NCBI GenBank assembly: GCA_006503535.1
Contig: QYRS01000002.1
Coordinates: forward strand, 3,968,001-4,032,000
Direction of reading: 5' to 3'
From: Arthrinium phaeospermum
Lineage: Eukaryota > Ascomycota > Sordariomycetes > Amphisphaeriales > Apiosporaceae
DNA: 64,000 bases
In this document: positions 32,851 through 43,884 of the stretch, one piece after another
Layout of the letters: each line of letters starts with the position of its first letter
Numbering within the stretch: the first letter of the stretch is position 1
Program-made: the position numbers and the translations under genes
The notes under the pieces: model-generated
Seen by the model: the letters and a program-made list of their open reading frames with translations, nothing else
Told to the model about the DNA's origin: nothing
Database searches by the model: none

Positions 32851-33904
32851 ACGGGCGCAATCGGCGATATACACGATAGAAGTTTTGGAAGAGATCCTGG
32901 ATAGATTGGCCAAGTCCCAGGCGAAGTCAAAGAGTCGTAGAAGAGTGGTTTGCGCTCGATAGAATGAAACGGCTTAGTCAACCCACAATGATATTTGAAC
33001 GCGCGTTCAGTCTCAAACGATTTACATGTCTAATTTGAAAGCCATCGCTATTTTCGACCCAACTACGTAGTTGACGCCCATTGTTAATATGCATCTCTCG
33101 ACGATTGGCACACATGGCTGCTGATGCTCCAGTTTGGCCTTACGTCATTCATGACGACCCATCAATTGCCCCGGATAATCGGCAGAGAATAGGCCTAGCA
33201 CCACTGCGCGTCAGCGACGTTCCAGGTATTCAGCTTGGAAAACAGGGAATCCGATATCAGCAGGAGCGCACAACAACGCTGCACAACCGTTGTACAGCTG
33301 CCGACGTTCCGGAGGAAAGGCTTTAGACCTTATGGGATGGAGGAACTGATTGGCATTTCCATCCTGGGCTGTGACGCAGCGTAGCCGCAAATCTTGGCAT
33401 TTCTTGGCACGAGCTGATGCGGAAGTTGCACAAGGGCAAGCCTCTTATGGCGACGGCGCGGCCACGTATGGTCTAGAGCCTGAGCTAGGTGCTCGTAGGG
33501 CTGTCTGTCGGGCGCGCTCGGTTTTGGAGTTGGGTGTTTTGAACCGTGAGAACGTTCTGTCAAAGCGCTGGGTGTACCGTCCTATACATCCTGGCCGACT
33601 GACCTGATGCTGCCAATTTCCCAAGATGATTGGTCGGGCCAGGTATAAGCGAGTACTGCCGTCGGAATAAGCAAGCATCGCCCGATTGCCTCTAAGCGCA
33701 GGCGCCACCAAACCCTCCCCAGGGGAGTTGATCGTCATCATATATCATGGTCCCTTGGGTTTTGCCCACTCCCCACGTTTTGCCCTGCAACACGTATACT
33801 CTAGTTCGGAGCTTTTCTGGTGTTCCTGCCGCATTTCCCGTTGTCCCTGTCCTGTCTCCTCTCGTTCGCTCGGCTTGGCATCTACTTGACTGTTATCCAA
33901 GACC
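32851..33904. other. Intergenic region, aminopeptidase to PLD-like gene
   Basis: About 1.05 kb with no supportable gene. The last 150 bp form the promoter/leader of the PLD-like gene. Confidence 0.5.
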
Positions 33905-36464
33905 ATGACTTCCCCCACCGAAAATACCGGCTACCCGAAGCTGGCTTCTACCTTATATCAGGCCTTCGTCGAGTTTCCGGCTAGCGCTCTCACCATCCCA
34001 AGACAGCAGGACATCGACTATTCCGCCATGCATAGCACTACTACCACCACCACTAACCAGAAGGAGGCCGAGGGCGAGTCGGACTACCACCTCGACCCGG
34101 CGCTGGCGCTGCTCTGTCAGGAGTCGGAGAGCGTCTCGGCGCGGCTGGCGAAAGAACCGGACGTCGCCCCGGGGAACGCTTGGAAGGAGCTGTTCAGCCG
34201 TAGTGAGCGTTCCTTGAGGAGTAAACGGGATATCCGCGATATCGGGAAGGGGTACTTGACCAAGGACGAGCTGGAGACGACGAGGAAGTGCGGGACATGG
34301 GGGCCGAATGAGCCCAGCGACCTATTCCTGAGGGTAAGACAACCGGTTTCACCAATCTTAGCTGGCCACTTTGCTAACCGCGGTTACCGTCAGTTGTACC
34401 ACGATGCGCTGTGCACGTTGAACGAAGACCTCGGCAGCGGCATGGTCAGCCCTTCATTGATGGGCACCAACGGCGTGGTGCCGCTTACCATCATATCTTG
34501 GTAAGTCATTGTGACTCAAGCCCCAGGCACATCAAGACTAGCTTCTTCTAACCCCAGACGGTGTGTAGCATTCCTGATATTGTGAGGCACATGTCCAACC
34601 TCATCGTGAGGGCGGAGCATGAGGTGTACATCGCCACCAACTACTGGCAGAACGGCGTGGCGTCGAGCTACCTGACCAACGCCATCAAGGAGCTGTCGCG
34701 GCGGTGCGGCGAGCGGGGCACGCGCGCGGTGGTCAAGGTGGTCTACGACCGCGGCAGCGTGAAGCAGGTGTTCCGGCCGCACACGGTGGTGGCGGAGAAG
34801 GACTACACGGGCAAGGCGGTGGGCCTGCCGTCGCAGGACGAGATCCCCAACGTCGACCTCGAGGCCATGAACTACCACGACCCGCTGCTCGGCACCTTCC
34901 ACGCCAAGTACATGGTGGTCGACCGCAAGATCGCCGTGCTGCAGAGCAACAACATCCAGGACAACGACAACCTCGAGATGATGGTCCAGGTCGAGGGCCC
35001 CGTCGTCGACGCCCTCTACGACATGGCCCTGCTGACCTGGCACAAGCCGCTGGAGCCGCCCCTGCCCAGCCACGACCGCCCGGTGGCGCCCGTCGTGGAG
35101 GGCAAGGAGAGCTTCAGCACGACCCATGATAACATCTTCACGAGCCAGGGGACGCTGCATGGGAGCCAGGTCGTGGTGCTGCCGGAGAAGATGACGGCTC
35201 GGGCGGCCGCGTACGGCGAACTGGCAGACCAGGAGGTTGCTTCTGGCAGGGTGGGGTCTTCCGGTGCGGAAAATACGCTACAAGCCTCGAACGGGGAGAT
35301 GCCCCTTTGACACAGAATGGTGTGACTAATGGTGGCGCAAACGGTGCGGCAAACGGTGCGACAAATGGCACCAACGGGGGTGTAGGGCAAACTGAGACGG
35401 AGACGGCCGGTACCACGCCGCAAAACAACCAGTCCATCCCGCCCGAGCAGACCGTCGACCCAGTCCAAGCCAGCCAGCAGCTCCCGGAGCACCTCGCCGA
35501 CGACCCGCACTACGACGACGACCTATCCGGCGAGATCGCGCGGATCTCGGCCTCGATCCGGGGCGGGCCGGGCGAGAGCCACATGCAGGCCGTGGGCCGG
35601 CACCTGAACCACACCATCAACGAGGGGTTCGAGGGCTGCCGGGCGCCCGAGTGCGACCCGCGCGACGAGATGACGCCCTACATGCCGTCGCCGGCCCACG
35701 CGCCCTTCCCCTGCGCCCTCGTCAACCGCGACCCCTACGGGCCGCCCAACCACAAGTCGCTCGCCAACCCGCAGAACGCGGCCTGGCTGTCGGCGCTGCG
35801 CAACGCGCAAAGGAACGTGTTTATCCAGTCGCCGACGCTGAATGCGGAGCCGCTCCTGCCCGCGATTGTGGAGGCGTGCGAGAGGGGGGTGGATGTTTAT
35901 TGTTATATCTGTCTGGGGTACAACGATGTGGTAAGTTTTGTACCGATATTCAACCCTTTATGTCAACTGCTAACCTCTACATTTTCACAGGGAGAGCTCC
36001 TGCCCATGCAGGGCGGCCACAACGAAATGATCGTCAGCAAGCTGTACGGCGACCTCTCGCCGGGCGGCCGGGAGCGGCTGCACTGGTACTGGTACGTGGG
36101 CAAGGACCAGGCGCAGCCGCTGGCGGCGAGCCAGAAGAAGCGGTCGTGCCACATCAAGCTCATGATCGTCGACGAGGCCGTCGGCATCGCGGGCAGCGGC
36201 AACCAGGACACGCAGAGCTGGTTCCACAGTCAAGAAGTCAACGTCATGATCGACTCGCCCGAGGTCTGCCGGTCGTGGATCGACGCGCTGCGCCGCAACC
36301 AGAACACGCACCGCTACGGCGCCGTCAGCCGCGAGGACGGGGTCTGGCGCGACGGGGAGGGGGCGCTGGTCCAGGGGGCGATGGGGAAGGATCCCGGGCG
36401 GTTCAGCTGGGCGAAGGGGCTCGTGGGGGCGGTGAAGCGGGTCCAGGGCGAAGGCGGGTTCTAG
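33905..36464 (+). CDS. Phospholipase D-like protein with two HKD motifs
   Basis: Five exons are proposed: 33905..34333, 34394..34500, 34569..35250, 35316..35930 and 35991..36464, giving 768 aa. HKD 1 is FHAKYMVVD (HxKx4D) followed by QSNNIQDNDN; HKD 2 is CHIKLMIVD followed by GSGNQDTQS, the canonical HxKx4Dx6GSxN. PLD-superfamily enzymes hydrolyse or transfer phosphodiester bonds, and two motifs form one active site. The halves are joined by a low-complexity linker with repeated NGGANGAANGATNGTNGG-type units. No signal peptide is present. The junction near 35310 changes frame: a 65-bp intron (GTGGGG donor, CACAG acceptor) resolves it, though a one-base deletion in a T run would too. The exact substrate (cardiolipin/phosphatidyl-type) is unknown. 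Confidence 0.82.
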
Positions 36465-37153
36465 TTGGGGATGGATATAGGTCGGGTTCTCTGTTGTTGT
36501 TTCAGCGTCGTGGTTTTGGCATACCCCATTTTCTATATATCCTGCTCATGTTACCCCTTACTGTCTGTTTTATGTTGTCATTTTCATAGTCGCATTGATT
36601 CCCTTGAAAAGTTCCAGTTGTGTACGTTTAGTTGTGAGGGTCTATTTGATTTCTGTAGCAATGTTACTAGAGTACTCTGCTGGTGTAAGGGAGTCACTGA
36701 CATATCCTTGAAGATACAGGAAATCGTGACAATGCCAGGTCCTCTGTGGCACGTCAAGGAGTTGACTTCCACGACGTAGGGCGACTCCTGTCCTGAATTC
36801 ACCAGGGAATCGCATATTTGGCTCATATTCATTGAAGTATAGTAAGGTTCTGGAAACGAGTACTCGTCTGCACTTGTAGTAACGTCTCTTAGAAGTGGAA
36901 AAACCATATGCCTTTAAGCAACCAACCAAGTTGTGATTTCCATGCATAGCTGTGGTTCTGTGGCATTTCAAGAGACTGCGCGAGCTTTTATTGAGCGACA
37001 TTTGATAATCAGGTTGAAACTTTTCACAGGATTCGATATCATGTGTTTGATATAGAACAAAGCATGGCGGACTGATGGGAGTAGTGTGGGTGAATATAGC
37101 GGGAAGAAAAAGAGAGAAAGAAAAAAAAGGGTTTCCAGACGGGGTCAAAAAAG

Positions 37154-37235
37154 TGACCGCAGAGGGAGTTGAACCCTCTTGCCTTTAAGTATAATATGAA
37201 TAAGAATACTACCGCTAGGCTACACCGGCCCGGTC
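37154..37235 (-). tRNA. tRNA-like Pol III unit, isotype unassigned
   Basis: On the minus strand an A-box-like TAGCCTAGCGG (37212-37222) precedes a T-arm with perfect 5-bp stem, GAGGG-TTCAACT-CCCTC, containing the B box. A T6 run (plus A6 at 37147-37152) follows at once, as a Pol III terminator. The ends GACCGGG and TGCGGTC pair at five positions plus a wobble. However, the spacing from 5' end to A box is about six bases too long, and I cannot draw a clean D or anticodon stem. It could be an intron-containing tRNA I mis-folded, a degenerate tRNA, or a tRNA-derived element. Confidence 0.45.
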
Positions 37236-37344
37236 AAGGGAGGTATGCAATAAAGCTGTTGATAAACTCATGGGGGGTGGGAATGCTGCTTGCTGCTGTT
37301 GTATAGAAACCTGGGCGCCGGTAAACTCAAATGTCGGGGCCTGA

Positions 37345-37373
37345 CCCCCCCCCCCCCCCCCCCCCCTCCCCCC
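37345..37373. repeat. Poly-C tract, C22-T-C6
   Basis: A run of 22 C, one T and six further C in intergenic DNA. Its length is likely variable and poorly determined by sequencing. Confidence 0.85.
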
Positions 37374-38220
37374 AACGATCGATTCATGACCCGAACTTTG
37401 TATGCTTACCAGACAGCCATGACATCTTACATGTCTCCAAGGAACCAGTCTAAATTCTCCATGGCAATGTGCATTATGGGACTCTGAGCGTTAGTCGGTT
37501 ATGTCCAGGGTTCAAGGGGGGCGGGGGCGGTTGATGTTGTCAACAGCTATCCCTTTACTCAGTAGCCTCTCATGAGCTAGATGATCTAATATTCATTACT
37601 GTCAGTATCACTTTCTTGTATGGTCAATATGACATGTCTTTTACAGTCAGTAATTACGACTTGTCAGCCCAGCGGGGACACTCACAGGATACATCATTTG
37701 GGCTTGAAGAACAGTTAGGCTACGATACAGGATACCTTTTGGGGATCATATGGGTCATTACTCTTCAAGGATGCCATGGCCTTCGCCAAACCCACTGTTT
37801 CGGCCGAGACATGGCACGAACAGTGGCATTTCCGATACTGCACCGCTCGCTTGTGTCCATCGCACCAACACTTTGGATCTCGATGAGGTCCTTCAAAGCG
37901 CTCCAAGTTCCTATAAATATTACATGTAGTAAGATACGCCATTTGGCGCAGCACAGCCTACAGTGTAGTATTGTGGCGCTCTTTCTGCGTTAGTCCTCCT
38001 CACTCATTGGATTATCATTTCATCGCCGAGACTGCGCCAAGCAGCCACTCTTGGTGATCCTCAGCCTTACAATAAGCAAACTGCGCGGGTCTGCTTCAAG
38101 TACTTAACCCCATGTCCCCCGACTAACCGTAATCCTATCTGACCCCTTTCCAAAATATAAAATTTGATGTGTCTATGACCTATCACGCATTTTACATCTG
38201 GCAGGCAAGCTTGCGACATA

Positions 38221-39798
38221 ATGGCAACAAGCGGCAACGACACCAACCATGAGTGCACTGTTGACCTCGATGATTCTGATATAACCGGGCTTCTGGTCAG
38301 TCGATCACGCATCAATTATCCCGCCCTGCACTAACAACTAGGACTGGTATAGGTGATCCTTGCATTCATATTATCTCTGATCATCACCTTCTGCAGCGTC
38401 CTTTATACCTACCTCTCTATTTCCCTCCCCAAAACAGCCTACAATGGCTTTGACGCACTAGTCATCCCGGAATGGGTTGTCCAGAAGCTGGCAGCCGAAA
38501 ACAAAACGAACGCTCAGAGTAAACTGGCTGCTTGGACGAGCTTGGTGCTCGCTATGAGCGATCAGCACCTCGTCACGGGAACGGCCATGCTCATCACCAG
38601 CTACGCCATCGCCGCGGGCGCTGGCGGGCTGGACAAGGAACGATCGGTATATTCGCTGCGCGTCGCCACGTCTCTCGCGACGTGCGCCGCCATCGTGCAC
38701 ATCGCCACCCTCTCGGTCCTGCGTTTCCGGTTCCACCACCGGACCGTGGACTCTGCGCTCCGGCACTTCGCCATTGTCGTCTTCGTCGGGCTGACGTTTG
38801 GCGCGCGCATAGCCAGCAGCTTCACGTCCTACGAGCAGGACCGCCTGTGCGTTTCCGATAGCAGCGTGGGGCGCGGCCTGGCTGACATGGCCGACACCGA
38901 TCGCAGGGAAGCCTTGATACGCATAGCTGCGACGGTCATGGAAATGGCAGGGCTTTGGATCTGCCTCTATCGTATCTTGAAGGAGTGCCTTCATGTCGGT
39001 GGCTTGAAGTCTCTGGTGAGGTTTTGCCTGCTGGGAAGGAAGCTTAAGACAAAGGAAGAGGAGAGGATCCGTGGGGATCGGGAAGAGTCTCTATCGAAAA
39101 CGCCGGCTTCGCGTCTGCTACTGATGGTCATGAAGTTTTCCGAGTCCTCCCTTGTCGACATGCTGTGGCTGTCGCTTTTCTTCTGTTACAGCTTGATCGA
39201 AATAGGACGGATCTACGCGGGTCGGATCAAGTTTGTAACCGCTGTCGTTATCGAGCCAAGCTTCGGACAACTGATGCCGATGCTCGTCCTGACCGTCTCC
39301 CTACTCGGCGTACTTACTACTTGGAAAGGTATGTGACCCGTCTGTCTACCAGCTTGACATATCATTGATGAGAGCGGCATATACACAGAGACCAGCCAGC
39401 ACCAATCATCTGGTGCAAGAAGGAGTCGACAGGGTAGCTCAGAAAGAGATTCTACTACAAACGATAAAACGTGGAAGAACCGTTTGCGAACCTGGATCAG
39501 AAATTTCGGAGATACAGGGAGCGGCGAGTTCTATAGTGTGAAAACATGGGGTGGTGCTAGGACTGATAAGTTTATCGGCAGACACCGCAGGCTTGCCTGG
39601 ATCGTCTTCTTCATTGGGATGGCAGCTATGACTGGCTTGGTGTTTATTCGCGTTATGACCGCCACTGACGGTGTACCAATCAGACAGGGCGTGTTCATCT
39701 GGCATTCCGTCTTCATCGCCGCCGTTGGGTTGTATCTCGTTTTGCATGTTCTTGCATCTGTCGTCTTGGCGATTGACGATGCAAGACGGGCTGGGTGA
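38221..39798 (+). CDS. Multispanning membrane protein, unknown function
   Basis: Three exons (38221..38295, 38353..39328, 39389..39798) give 486 aa with good splice sites. At least six or seven hydrophobic segments are visible, e.g. VILAFILSLIITFCSVLYTY, HLVTGTAMLITSYAIAAGA, LRHFAIVVFVGLTFGARIAS, LWLSLFFCYSLIEIGRIYAG, QLMPMLVLTVSLLGVLTTW, WIVFFIGMAAMTGLVFIRV and GVFIWHSVFIAAVGLYLVLH. The N-terminus (MATSGNDTNHECTVDLDD) looks extracellular or luminal. This pattern resembles orphan membrane proteins common in Pezizomycotina, often near secondary-metabolite or incompatibility genes. I recognise no named family or enzymatic motif. Confidence 0.72.
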
Positions 39799-40818
39799 CC
39801 GAACTAGAAAGTAACGAGCATGGGTAGTAACAATCGACAGATATAAGGAATCTATGTTGAAACCTGCTGTTCCATTTGACCCTTTCTTCCTAGTTCTTCT
39901 ACCCGATCTGCATGGAAACCTAGTTTTAGCAGCGAATACTCAATATTGCCCAAGTGACACTACAAGAAACATCCGCGGTCCGAGCAAGTCATCGTAAGGG
40001 TGACCCAGGGACAAGGAGGGGTTGGTGTTCGGCAGTCTACGTTTGCGCAGATATCCTTCAAGAATACTCATCTCTTTTCTGCCAAACACCATCGAGAGAC
40101 CCAGAAACCGTACCCAGTCCTTACATTGAGCATACACAAGCTCCAAACAGACGCGCCACGCACAGGCAGCCCTCTGTGAGTCTAACTTTTCTGCTGGTTT
40201 TGGCTGTCATAAAACCGAAAGTTTCTGTACAAAACAAAAGAACGGAATACATGGGAAGCCGCATTAACAACGTCCCCGACCCGTCTCGATCTTACGAGAC
40301 TAATTACAGATGGCTTCTGTCGTCCGGGGTTTCATTGCTTCTGTCTGAGTGCCGAGGGTGGCTGCATAAGTAGAAATCCTCGGGCAACGGTTCCGTTTGT
40401 GCGTCATTTTGATTTTTGTTCTTTGCAAACGGAGCAGCGGTTGCACAGCTCGCACTCGTAGTGTTCTTTTTTTCTTTCTGTTTGTGTCAAAAATTTTCTG
40501 TTCGTTACCAGAGTTGCATGTGGTCGCACAAAGTATTAGTAGGGTTGTGACCTGTACGTGTACAGGTTGCCATGCAAAGCTCAGGAAACCAACGCCCTCC
40601 ACTGTATCCTTCAAGTAACCGAGCCAACTCTTCTTGGACGAGTTCAAAAACTCACCACTGCCCTTCCATCGGCAAGCACATCAGCCCAAATATCTGCCAT
40701 CTTCTCTACTTCCCACCACTCGACCTTTCTCAAACAATTTCAGCAACTCCTAACTCCTCTTCCAGCCGCAAAACACAACTTCAAGTTTTTCAGCCTCCGA
40801 ACCTCACTCGATATCAAG
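39799..40818. other. Intergenic region upstream of the IFI27-like gene
   Basis: About 1.0 kb. An open frame extends from 40558 into the IFI27-like gene but begins without an ATG until 40819, so it is taken as 5' leader. Nothing else is supported. Confidence 0.45.
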
Positions 40819-41238
40819 ATGTCTCGTGTAGCTATTGGTGGCGTTGTGGGTGCTGTCGTCGCCCCTGTGTTGATCGGCCCCGTCCTGGGAGCCGTAGGAT
40901 TCAGCGCTATTGGACCAGTCGCTGGTAAGACACTTCAACCCCCCTCCTCCATCAATCACATATCCAAGCATGACATGATACCTAACGAAACTTCTGGTGT
41001 TTATGTAGGATCTCTTGCCGCCGCCACGCAGTCGGCTGGTGCCGCGGGCGCCATCTTCAGCACCCTCCAGAGCGCGGCCATGGGCGGCTACGGGCTGGCG
41101 GCCGTGTCATCGGTCTTCACGGGCATTGGGGCAGTGGTCGGCGCTGTTGTCGGCGGCGCTTCTGCCGAGGCTTCGTCGGAGAAGCATGGCGGAGAAGAGG
41201 ATGAATCAGACGATGACAAAGAGGAGGAACACCGATGA
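40819..41238 (+). CDS. IFI6/IFI27 (ISG12)-like small membrane protein
   Basis: Two exons (40819..40924 and 41009..41238) give 111 aa. The protein is almost entirely Gly/Ala/Val-rich hydrophobic (VAIGGVVGAVVAPVLIGPVL; GFSAIGPVAGSLAAATQSA; GYGLAAVSSVFTGIGAVVGA). It ends in an acidic, charged tail. The GFxxxGPxAGSxAA pattern matches the interferon alpha-inducible 6-16/ISG12 family. Animal members localise to mitochondria or the nuclear envelope and affect apoptosis; fungal members are uncharacterised. The 84-bp intron is a multiple of three and stop-free, so its retention would add 28 residues between the membrane segments. The preceding AUG context is good. Confidence 0.78.
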   Translation: MSRVAIGGVVGAVVAPVLIGPVLGAVGFSAIGPVAGKTLQPPSSINHISKHDMIPNETSGVYVGSLAAATQSAGAAGAIFSTLQSAAMGGYGLAAVSSVFTGIGAVVGAVVGGASAEASSEKHGGEEDESDDDKEEEHR

Positions 41239-41491
41239 AGACAAGGGTGGATCCGACTGGTTTAGGTCGGAGATGGATAGCACGGATGGGATCTTGGAAC
41301 AGTCCAGGAGCTGATGTGGCCTGCGGATTGCACAAGGTCTCTAAGGAAATGAAGGCTGTAATTGGAGGTTTCCGAAGAGGTTGCAGGCATGTATTCTGAC
41401 CAAAAGAAAAGGAAATACTAAGTAATTACTACTCCGTAAAAGTCCTAGTCCTAGACCGCGTCACATCTCCCACCCCACCCCCTCCTCCTCC

Positions 41492-43285
41492 TCACACTTG
41501 TGTCGGCTGCAGGATCCGCAGTCCAATGGCCGTAGTCAAGCCGCGGTTGCCGATACGGGCACCAGACCGACCGTAGCAGCAGAAGTGCCCAGCAGGCCAC
41601 CCGCCGTCCGCCTGCTGCAAGGATAGGAATTCCTCCCGATCCTTCTGGTACAGGCCGGGATCCATGCCTGCCACCTGACAAGCCGCGACGCGCAAGCCTA
41701 GCGCTAGCGGGTTGACGCTGACGCCCATACGATCGAGCAGCTCCCCCTTGACCTGGCCCAGCCTCTCCTTCAGAGGGCAAGGGCCACATTCCTCATACAG
41801 CCTCGCCACGAAGTACAAGAAACTCTCCGGGGTCGTGTAGTGTCGATTCCCGTACAGGCACGCTTTGTTCTCCAGACAGCTGACAACATAGTCTTCGGTC
41901 TTCTTGATGCGGGGGTCGGACCTGTGGTGGAAGCGGTAGAAGAGGCGCAGCATGTTGCAACAAACCTCGGGCGTGGTCCGCGGCCGGTCCGGCGTAAAGT
42001 AGGTCTGCATGATGCCGTCGGGATCCAGGTTCGTGGCCATCAGATCCAGCACCAGGCCGACGTCGGTCACACGGTCCGAGTACTTTGCGGGCAAGGAGAG
42101 GTAAGCGGTGGCGGTGGTATCCGCGTCGCACGGAAACGACTTGGTGGTCAGAACCGGCTCGTCGCAGAAATAGTTCCAGAGCCCGCCCTGGACGCCGTCG
42201 GGGCCGGCGTGTCCGTCTTCATCCTCGTTGGCTTGCTGGCTCCGGCTGTGCAATGCGCCAGAAGGGTATCTAACGTAGACGATATCCTCGTCTCCCGTAA
42301 GCTCCCAGATCAACAATTGGACGAAATTGTCCCGAAGCCTCAAGCTTTGATCCTCGATGACGCTGTCGTGGTGTCGGGCATTGGCCTTCATGAACCGGGA
42401 CGCCCGGAGGAGGGAATCAGGCTGAATGAGATTCCACAACTCCCTGTCCAGAACACCATGGTCCATAAGGACCCCTTGGATGCCGATAGAGCGGGCAGCA
42501 CAGACGTTTTCCACGGTATCGTCGATGAAGATCACATCTCTAGGATCTTCTCCGATCTTGTGGATAACGTGGTTGAAAAAGCACAGGTCGGGCTTCCTCA
42601 TTCCTTCGTAGCCCGATGCGAAACACCCGGCAAAGGCACCCCAGCCTAGGTCCACTTCCTCGCGCACTATGTCAAAATGCTCCTACATGGAACGTGGTCA
42701 GGTGGCGAGGTGGCGGGGTAGGTAGGTACAGGGACGCACGACGGACTGACTTACCTTGGAAATGTTGGACATGACGTAGAATTTGAGATCACCGTCCTCG
42801 GCCCGGAGATCATGCACCAATTGGGTCATCTGGCGGTTGGCTACCAGTGATGACTGTGCCTCGGTCAAGGCGTCCTCGACGACCGACGGCTCAAGACCCA
42901 GGATCTTCCCAAAATGCTAGCCCGAGGTCAGTATCACTCGCCAAGCATGTGTCTGTTCTTTTTTTCTGCCGGGGAGCCTTGGCATGAATGGAAAGAAACA
43001 GAGATTGGAAAAAGAAAGAAAAGAATGTGTCTGATGGGGGTTGTATGATTCGCTTACAGTGCATGCGTCCTTGACTGAGAGCCGCCCCCTGTCAAGGTCA
43101 TGCCAAGTCGTGGAGTTCATAATGGTCATGAACTGGGCACGAGAAAGTGCCTTGACACTAGTTTTGTCCCAGCTCAGTAAGACACCCCCCAGGTCGAAGA
43201 TGATGGCCCGGTATCTTCGCGCCATGATGCCGTTTCTCCAATGGCGGGACAGATCTCCTCGCAGGACTTGTGATGACCGTTTCAT
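41492..43285 (-). CDS. HAD-fused DxDTT sesquiterpene cyclase (drimane synthase type)
   Basis: Three exons (43285..43058, 42916..42755, 42682..41492), all phase 0, give 526 aa. The N-terminal domain is HAD-like: IIFDLGGVLLSWD (Asp31; the second Asp of DxD is absent), VMSNIS and VIFIDDTVENV. The C-terminal domain carries CDADTTATAYL, a class II terpene cyclase DxDTT motif at 316-320. A QW-like LSLQQADGGWPAGHF lies near the end. This architecture is that of AstC-type fungal and bacterial drimenol/drimanyl-phosphate synthases, which protonate and cyclise farnesyl diphosphate and may then dephosphorylate the product. A second ATG at 43225 (MARRYRAII) is an equally plausible start. The gene is divergent from the P450, consistent with a small biosynthetic locus. 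Confidence 0.86.
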
Positions 43286-43382
43286 TCAGGATTCGACTGG
43301 GCGTTCGGGAGTTCACGATGCTATTTATGTACTAGGCCGAGCTATACTAAAGTCAAGACTCGACGTGGCATAAGCACCTGGC

Positions 43383-43440
43383 CCTTGCCGTATCGTTGCC
43401 TTGCCGTATCGGTACCTTGCCGTATCGTTACCTTGCCGTA
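43383..43440. repeat. Tandem repeat, 16-bp unit
   Basis: Three full units of CCTTGCCGTATCGKTR type and a fourth partial unit (CCTTGCCGTA), back to back. It lies about 100 bp upstream of the cyclase ATG. Confidence 0.85.
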
Positions 43441-43754
43441 GCCAGCCATGTTGAGACCCGCCAAGGCCAAAGGCATACGATTCCCGAGGACGGCATGAAT
43501 GGTAGACCAATAATGCTGTTTATTGGAAACCGAATCTGACCTGGAAGCCCTATTGAGCGGTGTATCTGATTCCCTCCCTCGTTGCTTCATCGGGTAATTC
43601 AGGTGGCCGATCGTAAGCTGACTTCAGCCCGTCTTCCGATGTGGGATTGATTGCTCGGCTTCGGTCCGTCCCCCTCCCTAGCTTGCGGATCGCATGCCGA
43701 GTTACACGATCGTAGCCTCATCCCTTGTTACACATTGTCTCAGAGATTGCCGGT

Positions 43755-43884
43755 CTGATTGGAAATATATTACGGTAGCGCTTATGGCGGCTCGGCTCAC
43801 TCGGGGCCAGGCTCCTGTTGGCCTGATTGGAAATATATTACGATAACGCTTGTGGCGGCTTACCCGGGGCCAAGATCTTGTTTC
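43755..43884. repeat. Imperfect direct duplication, 68-bp spacing
   Basis: Two copies begin with the identical CTGATTGGAAATATATTACG, at 43755 and 43823. Both continue with GCTTRTGGCGGCT and CGGGGCCA blocks before diverging. It lies about 180-310 bp upstream of the P450 ATG. Confidence 0.8.

Larger units (their letters stand above)
36465..38220. other. Intergenic region with tRNA-like unit and poly-C tract
   Basis: About 1.75 kb. It contains the tRNA-like sequence (37154-37235) and a C22 tract (37345-37366), listed separately. No protein gene is supported. Confidence 0.5.

Noticed and set aside
33905..36464. Two separate phospholipase-D genes
   Set aside because: Each half has one HKD motif, whereas an active PLD site normally needs two. 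A 65-bp intron joins the frames, and there is no promoter-like gap between halves.
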